In this document: piece by piece, positions 60,335 to 64,000 of the stretch | Layout: each line of letters opens with the position of its first letter | Position numbering within the stretch: the stretch's first letter is position 1 | DNA from: Methanocaldococcus lauensis | GTDB taxonomy: Archaea; AGJL01; Methanococci; Methanococcales; Methanocaldococcaceae | Length of the DNA stretch: 64,000 nt | Assembly: GCA_902827205.1 (NCBI GenBank) | Contig: LR792634.1 | Span: forward strand, 868,001 to 932,000 | Direction of reading: 5' to 3' | Program-made: the position numbers and the translations under genes | The notes under the pieces: generated by a model | The model's input: the letters and a program-made list of their open reading frames with translations, nothing else | Told to the model about the DNA's origin: nothing | Database searches by the model: none

Positions 60335-61829
60335 TTTTCCCTTAGGGGTCTGATTTTAGACCACATAATTTTGTTTTTAATAGTGAAGAAGAACTTAAGT
60401 TTCCATCCCCTTAGGGGTCTGATTTTAGACGGTTTAAGTATTTTATGTATATTTTCTAAGATCTCTTGTTTCCATCCCCTTAGGGGTCTGATTTTAGACA
60501 TTATGTATGTTTTTTGCCTTGTTGCTCCTGCTGTGAAGTTTCCATCCCCTTAGGGGTCTGATTTTAGACTATCGTGGAACTCATCTAATTTTTTATGTAT
60601 CTCAGGTTTCCATCCCCTTAGGGGTCTGATTTTAGACGTGTGTGTGTTCTGTGTTTCCAACCTCTGTGGCTGTATGTTTCCATCCCCTTAGGGGTCTGAT
60701 TTTAGACATGGTTTTAATTTTAATTTTAATTTTGGTTTTTGTTTGTTTCCATCCCCTTAGGGGTCTGATTTTAGACTTTTTATCAAAGGCTTCCTTGCCA
60801 TAACATCACCAAAAGAAGTTTCCATCCCCTTAGGGGTCTGATTTTAGACTAGACTATTGAACACAGTTAATTTCCTGCTTTCTAAAAAACTTTTTAAGTT
60901 TCCATCCCCTTAGGGGTCTGATTTTAGACCACATAATTTTGTTTTTAATAGTGAAGAAGAACTTAAGTTTCCATCCCCTTAGGGGTCTGATTTTAGACGG
61001 AATGAAATAAGGTTTCTAACTGGACATTTATGTTATGTTTCCATCCCCTTAGGGGTCTGATTTTAGACGAAAACCAAAAAGATATTTATTAACTGATAGA
61101 AAACTGTTTCCATCCCCTTAGGGGTCTGATTTTAGACGGACACCCAAAGGTTTTTTATAGTTTCAACATCTATGTTTGTTTCCATCCCCTTAGGGGTCTG
61201 ATTTTAGACTTCCAGATAGCTATTTTAAGACGAGAACCTTAGAGGAGTTTCCATCCCCTTAGGGGTCTGATTTTAGACATTAGAGCAAAAACCATTTGAC
61301 TTTGTAGAACTAGTTTCCATCCCCTTAGGGGTCTGATTTTAGACGTATAAACTGTAAAAAACAAAAAATAAATCTGAAGAAGAGTTTCCATCCCCTTAGG
61401 GGTCTGATTTTAGACTTTTAGTTCTTCTTGCAGTATGCTTATGTGGTATGCGTTTCCATCCCCTTAGGGGTCTGATTTTAGACTTTTCCGCCCTCGATAA
61501 CTGTTAATGAGCCTCCAGCGTTTCCATCCCCTTAGGGGTCTGATTTTAGACTGGTATAGTGCAACTTTCAATGGAAGTAGTTCAACAAAGTTTCCATCCC
61601 CTTAGGGGTCTGATTTTAGACAGCGGACTTAATATAAAAAATCTTTTATTAATCAAGAGGCGTTTCCATCCCCTTAGGGGTCTGATTTTAGACAAAATCT
61701 TTGCTAATGACGTTGCTTTTTTTAATGTGTTTCCATCCCCTTAGGGGTCTGATTTTAGACTTCCAGATAGCTATTTTAAGACGAGAACCTTAGAGGAGTT
61801 TCCATCCCCTTAGGGGTCTGATTTTAGAC
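60335..61829 (-). CRISPR. CRISPR array 2, 22 repeats, 21 spacers
   Basis: The array has the same 32-bp repeat as array 1. Full repeats start at 60399, 60468, 60538, 60606, 60676, 60745, 60818, 60898, 60967, 61037, 61106, 61178, 61247, 61313, 61384, 61452, 61520, 61590, 61662, 61729 and 61798; a truncated copy is at 60335-60361. Spacers are 34-48 bp. Counting from the leader, spacers 1 and 9 are identical, as are 13 and 21. No spacer of array 1 recurs here that I could see. The leader at 61830 places transcription on the minus strand. No cas gene is in the window. Confidence 0.97.
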
Positions 61830-62200
61830 AGGGCATAATTTGAAGAAATAAACTTTTAAAATTACTTTATTATGCTTCTTTGTTGGGAGGTTATAGTTCG
61901 GAGGGTCAGTAACCCTTGTTATTTATATACCTCCGAACTTATATATAAACTTTTCTATTTTTATTTATTTGCTTAAAAATCCTTTAAATTTTTATTATTA
62001 ACTTATTTATCGGAGAAAATTGAAGATAAAGACAATTAACTAAAATATCCTAAAAATCTCAATAATTTAATAAACTTAATTATTCAAATTCTTCAAAATA
62101 GACGACCCTCCGAAATTTGTTAAAATCTTTTAAAATTTAAAAATATTAAATTAAAATCCTCTAAATCAAAAAATAAAAATTTTTAGCGAGAGAAAAGATA
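61830..62200 (-). promoter_or_regulatory. Leader of CRISPR array 2
   Basis: The sequence is closely similar to the array 1 leader over about 370 bp. Conserved motifs are TTCGGAGGGTC (61897-61907), CCTCCGAAC (61930-61938) and GACCCTCCGAA (62104-62114), the first and last forming an exact 11-bp inverted repeat. TATA-like boxes on the minus strand point into the array. Differences between the two leaders cluster in the middle (about 61990-62090), while the ends and the GC motifs are kept. Confidence 0.85.
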
Positions 62201-62211
62201 TTATGAAAAAG

Positions 62212-62288
62212 AGGCATTGCTTCCTTTAGGAAGCAATGCATCGGGAGTATAGCAATAGAGGGTTTCCCTCTATGCGGTGTGGAGATCA
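62212..62288 (-). repeat. Composite palindromic element, inverted copy
   Basis: In reverse orientation relative to the elements at 23855 and 60257, this holds AGAGGCATTGC followed by hairpin GCATTGCTTCC-TTTA-GGAAGCAATGC (62214-62239), a short link, and hairpin ATAGAGGG-TTT-CCCTCTAT (62255-62273). The order (GCATT hairpin, link, ATAG hairpin) is the exact mirror of the array elements. It lies between the leader of array 2 and the right arm of the large inverted repeat. Confidence 0.85.
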
Positions 62289-62590
62289 CTATGGGTTTAA
62301 AACTCAGACCCCTAAGGGGATGGAAACATTTAAATTTTTAATTTTATTTTAGTATCATAAAAATCCATAGATTTCTATATTTACATATATTTTAAAAGTA
62401 ATAACGACTCTCGGTAAATTCTAAAATTTTTATTACAAAATAATAAAAATATCAAAAAATCATTATAATAATTCTAAATATTTATAGAATCTTAATATAT
62501 AATAAGAAAAATTTAATTTTTTTATGATTTATTATTATATTTCCTAAAAATTTCCAAGATTGGTATTAATTATTATGAATAAATTTTAAA
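62289..62590 (-). repeat. Right arm of the 302-bp perfect inverted repeat
   Basis: This segment is the exact reverse complement of 23559-23860. It includes an inverted copy of the variant terminal CRISPR repeat (about 62295-62327) and the AT-rich trailer that follows it. There is no array attached to this terminal repeat. The arm ends 78 bases before topA; the bases between carry the topA promoter region. Confidence 0.95.
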
Positions 62591-62668
62591 AATGTGTATG
62601 CATAAAGAAAAGTAAATTAATATAATATAGTTTTTCCATACTAATTTAAAATATTATTTTGTGAAACT

Positions 62669-64000
62669 ATGAGTGTTTTAATTATTTGTGAAAAGCCAAG
62701 TGTTGCTAAAAAAATAGCCAATGCTTTGGGAAAACCTAAGAAAAAAACTATCTATAATGTTCCATACTACGAATTGGAAAGAAATGGAAAAAAAATTATT
62801 GTTGCGAGTGCAGTTGGGCATTTATTTACGCTTGTTGAAAAAAACAATACTAAATTTGGACATTATCCTGTTTTTAATGTAAAATGGGCGCCAGCAAGTG
62901 TTGAAAAAGGAAAAAAATATGTTGATAACTATATAAAGGCATTAAAAAAACTTTCTAAGGAGGTAGATGAAATATATATAGCAACAGATTGGGATATTGA
63001 GGGAGAATTAATAGGTTTTCACGCATTGAAATACTGTTGTGGTAAGACAAAGGCTAAGAGAATGAGATTTTCCTCATTAACAAAAAATGAAATTATAAAA
63101 GCGTTTGAAAATCCTGATGAAATAGATTATGGTTTAGTTGATGCTGGAGAGAGTAGGCATATCATAGATTGGTATTATGGAATAAACTTATCAAGGGCTT
63201 TAATGAATGCTATTAAGGCAGTAAATCAATGGAAAACAATGAGTGTTGGTAGAGTTCAAGGACCAGCATTAGCTTTTTTAACTGAGAGAGAGTTGGAAAT
63301 TAAAAAATTTGTTCCAAAGCCATACTGGGTTATTGAGGCATTATTAAAGGATAATTTAAAGGTAATACATGAAAAAGAGAAATTTTGGGACGAAAAAGAA
63401 GCTAAAAATGTTTATGAAAAAGTAAAAAATGAAAAGTTTGGGAAGGTTGTAGAGATAAAAAGAACTGTGAGAAAGATAAAGCCACTCCCTCCTTTTGACT
63501 TAGGAACTTTACAGAGAGAGGCATACAACTATTTTAAGTTTTCTCCAAAGGAAACCCAAGAAATTGCCCAAAGTTTGTATGAAAAAGGTTTATGTTTGCA
63601 TCCAGATACATTAATTTTATTACCTGATGGAGTTAAGAAAATTAAGGATTTGGATGAAGAAGGAAATATTTTATGTTTAAATAAGGATCTAAAATTAGCA
63701 AAATCAAAATATAAACTTTTAAAAAGAACAGTAAAAGAGAAACTAATAAAAATTACCTTAAATGATGGAACAGAACTTATTGCAACAAAAGAGCATCCAA
63801 TTTTGGTCTATAGGGATAAGTTAATATTTGTTCCTTCTGGAGAGTTGAAAGAAAATGAACAAGTAGTAACACTTAGTTATGGAGAGGTTTATATCCAAAA
63901 AATTAAAAAAATTGAAGAAATTAATTATGAAGGAGAGGTTTATGATTTAACAGTTGAAAAATACCACAACTTTATAGCCAATGGTGTAGTTGTGCATAAC
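62669..64000 (+). CDS. topA: DNA topoisomerase I (type IA), partial, with intein
   Basis: The gene starts at ATG 62669 (MSVLIICEKPSVAKKIANAL) behind GTGAAACT and runs off the window. The Toprim domain shows ICEKPSVAKKIA and the metal-binding DxDxEGE-type ATDWDIEGELIGFHALKY. Further type IA parts are ESRHIIDWYYGINLSRALM, MSVGRVQGPALAFLTERE and PPFDLGTLQREAYNYFKFSP. At codon 309 the frame passes from ...SLYEKGL into an intein. The catalytic tyrosine (in the SYPRTSS-type motif expected next) lies beyond the window. The enzyme relaxes negatively supercoiled DNA. Confidence 0.93.
   Translation, partial: MSVLIICEKPSVAKKIANALGKPKKKTIYNVPYYELERNGKKIIVASAVGHLFTLVEKNNTKFGHYPVFNVKWAPASVEKGKKYVDNYIKALKKLSKEVDEIYIATDWDIEGELIGFHALKYCCGKTKAKRMRFSSLTKNEIIKAFENPDEIDYGLVDAGESRHIIDWYYGINLSRALMNAIKAVNQWKTMSVGRVQGPALAFLTERELEIKKFVPKPYWVIEALLKDNLKVIHEKEKFWDEKEAKNVYEKVKNEKFGKVVEIKRTVRKIKPLPPFDLGTLQREAYNYFKFSPKETQEIAQSLYEKGLCLHPDTLILLPDGVKKIKDLDEEGNILCLNKDLKLAKSKYKLLKRTVKEKLIKITLNDGTELIATKEHPILVYRDKLIFVPSGELKENEQVVTLSYGEVYIQKIKKIEEINYEGEVYDLTVEKYHNFIANGVVVHN
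63593..64000 (+). mobile_element. Mini-intein in topA
   Basis: The intein begins with Cys (CLHPDTLILLPDGVKKIKDL) after LYEKGL and ends FIANGVVVHN, the last codon being the last three bases of the window. It has 136 residues. Block B is LIATKEHPILVY and block F is NYEGEVYDLTVEKYHNF. There is no LAGLIDADG endonuclease between them, so it is a natural mini-intein that can splice but not home. The next residue, needed as nucleophile (Cys, Ser or Thr), is outside the window. It interrupts the region just before the catalytic tyrosine motif. Confidence 0.9.

Overview
The window comes from a hyperthermophilic methanogen of the Methanocaldococcus type. The DNA is very AT-rich, start codons follow GGTGA-type ribosome binding sites, and promoters carry archaeal BRE/TATA boxes. 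Gene content and local order (Trm-G10, MATE, Tsr3, L40e; psmA beside the ADP-forming acyl-CoA synthetase; MfnA, L31e, eIF6; the block from the DHPS-like gene to the DUF39/ferredoxin pair) match what I remember of M. jannaschii. The species is not named. The topA intein and the CRISPR-flank architecture suggest a relative rather than M. jannaschii itself.

Layout. 1-8.2 kb: end of serA, a PP-loop/tRNA-methyltransferase operon (methyltransferase frameshifted), a MATE exporter, Tsr3, L40e, and a four-gene cluster of a ferritin-like lipoprotein with polyferredoxin membrane proteins. 8.2-23.4 kb: proteasome alpha subunit, a HesB-like selenoprotein with in-frame UGA and SECIS element, acyl-CoA synthetase, TruD, MBF1, CobY, DapF, Hel308 with an intein, HflX, a TatD-like hydrolase and a MIP18 protein. 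23.4-25.5 kb: CRISPR array 1 with its leader and a TnpB remnant. 25.5-52.6 kb: housekeeping and biosynthesis (aromatic precursor, purine, histidine, lysine, biotin, methanofuran, pterin), TrkH and translation genes. 52.7-54.2 kb: two divergent tRNA genes (one with an intron) and a gene-poor stretch with a second, decayed CRISPR family. 54.2-59.9 kb: UbiX, SRP54, the DUF39-CBS/ferredoxin homocysteine pair, a TPR protein and aspartate kinase. 60.2-64 kb: CRISPR array 2 with a near copy of the array 1 leader, an inverted trailer copy, and topA entering a mini-intein that ends exactly at the window edge.

The accessory signal lies at the CRISPR loci and in GC-rich intergenic islands. Both arrays lack cas genes here and share leader and trailer sequences. 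A 302-bp segment next to array 1 recurs in perfect inverted form 38 kb away. A family of short palindromes (stem ATAG...CTAT, variable but compensated core, flanks ending GGTATACC, sometimes followed by a second GCATTGC...GCAATGC hairpin) occurs at three intergenic sites and at the leader-distal end of every CRISPR locus in the window. I regard this family as the best candidate for something undescribed.

Limits: all family calls are from reading sequence motifs and memory; no search or folding program was run. Residue positions are counted by eye.
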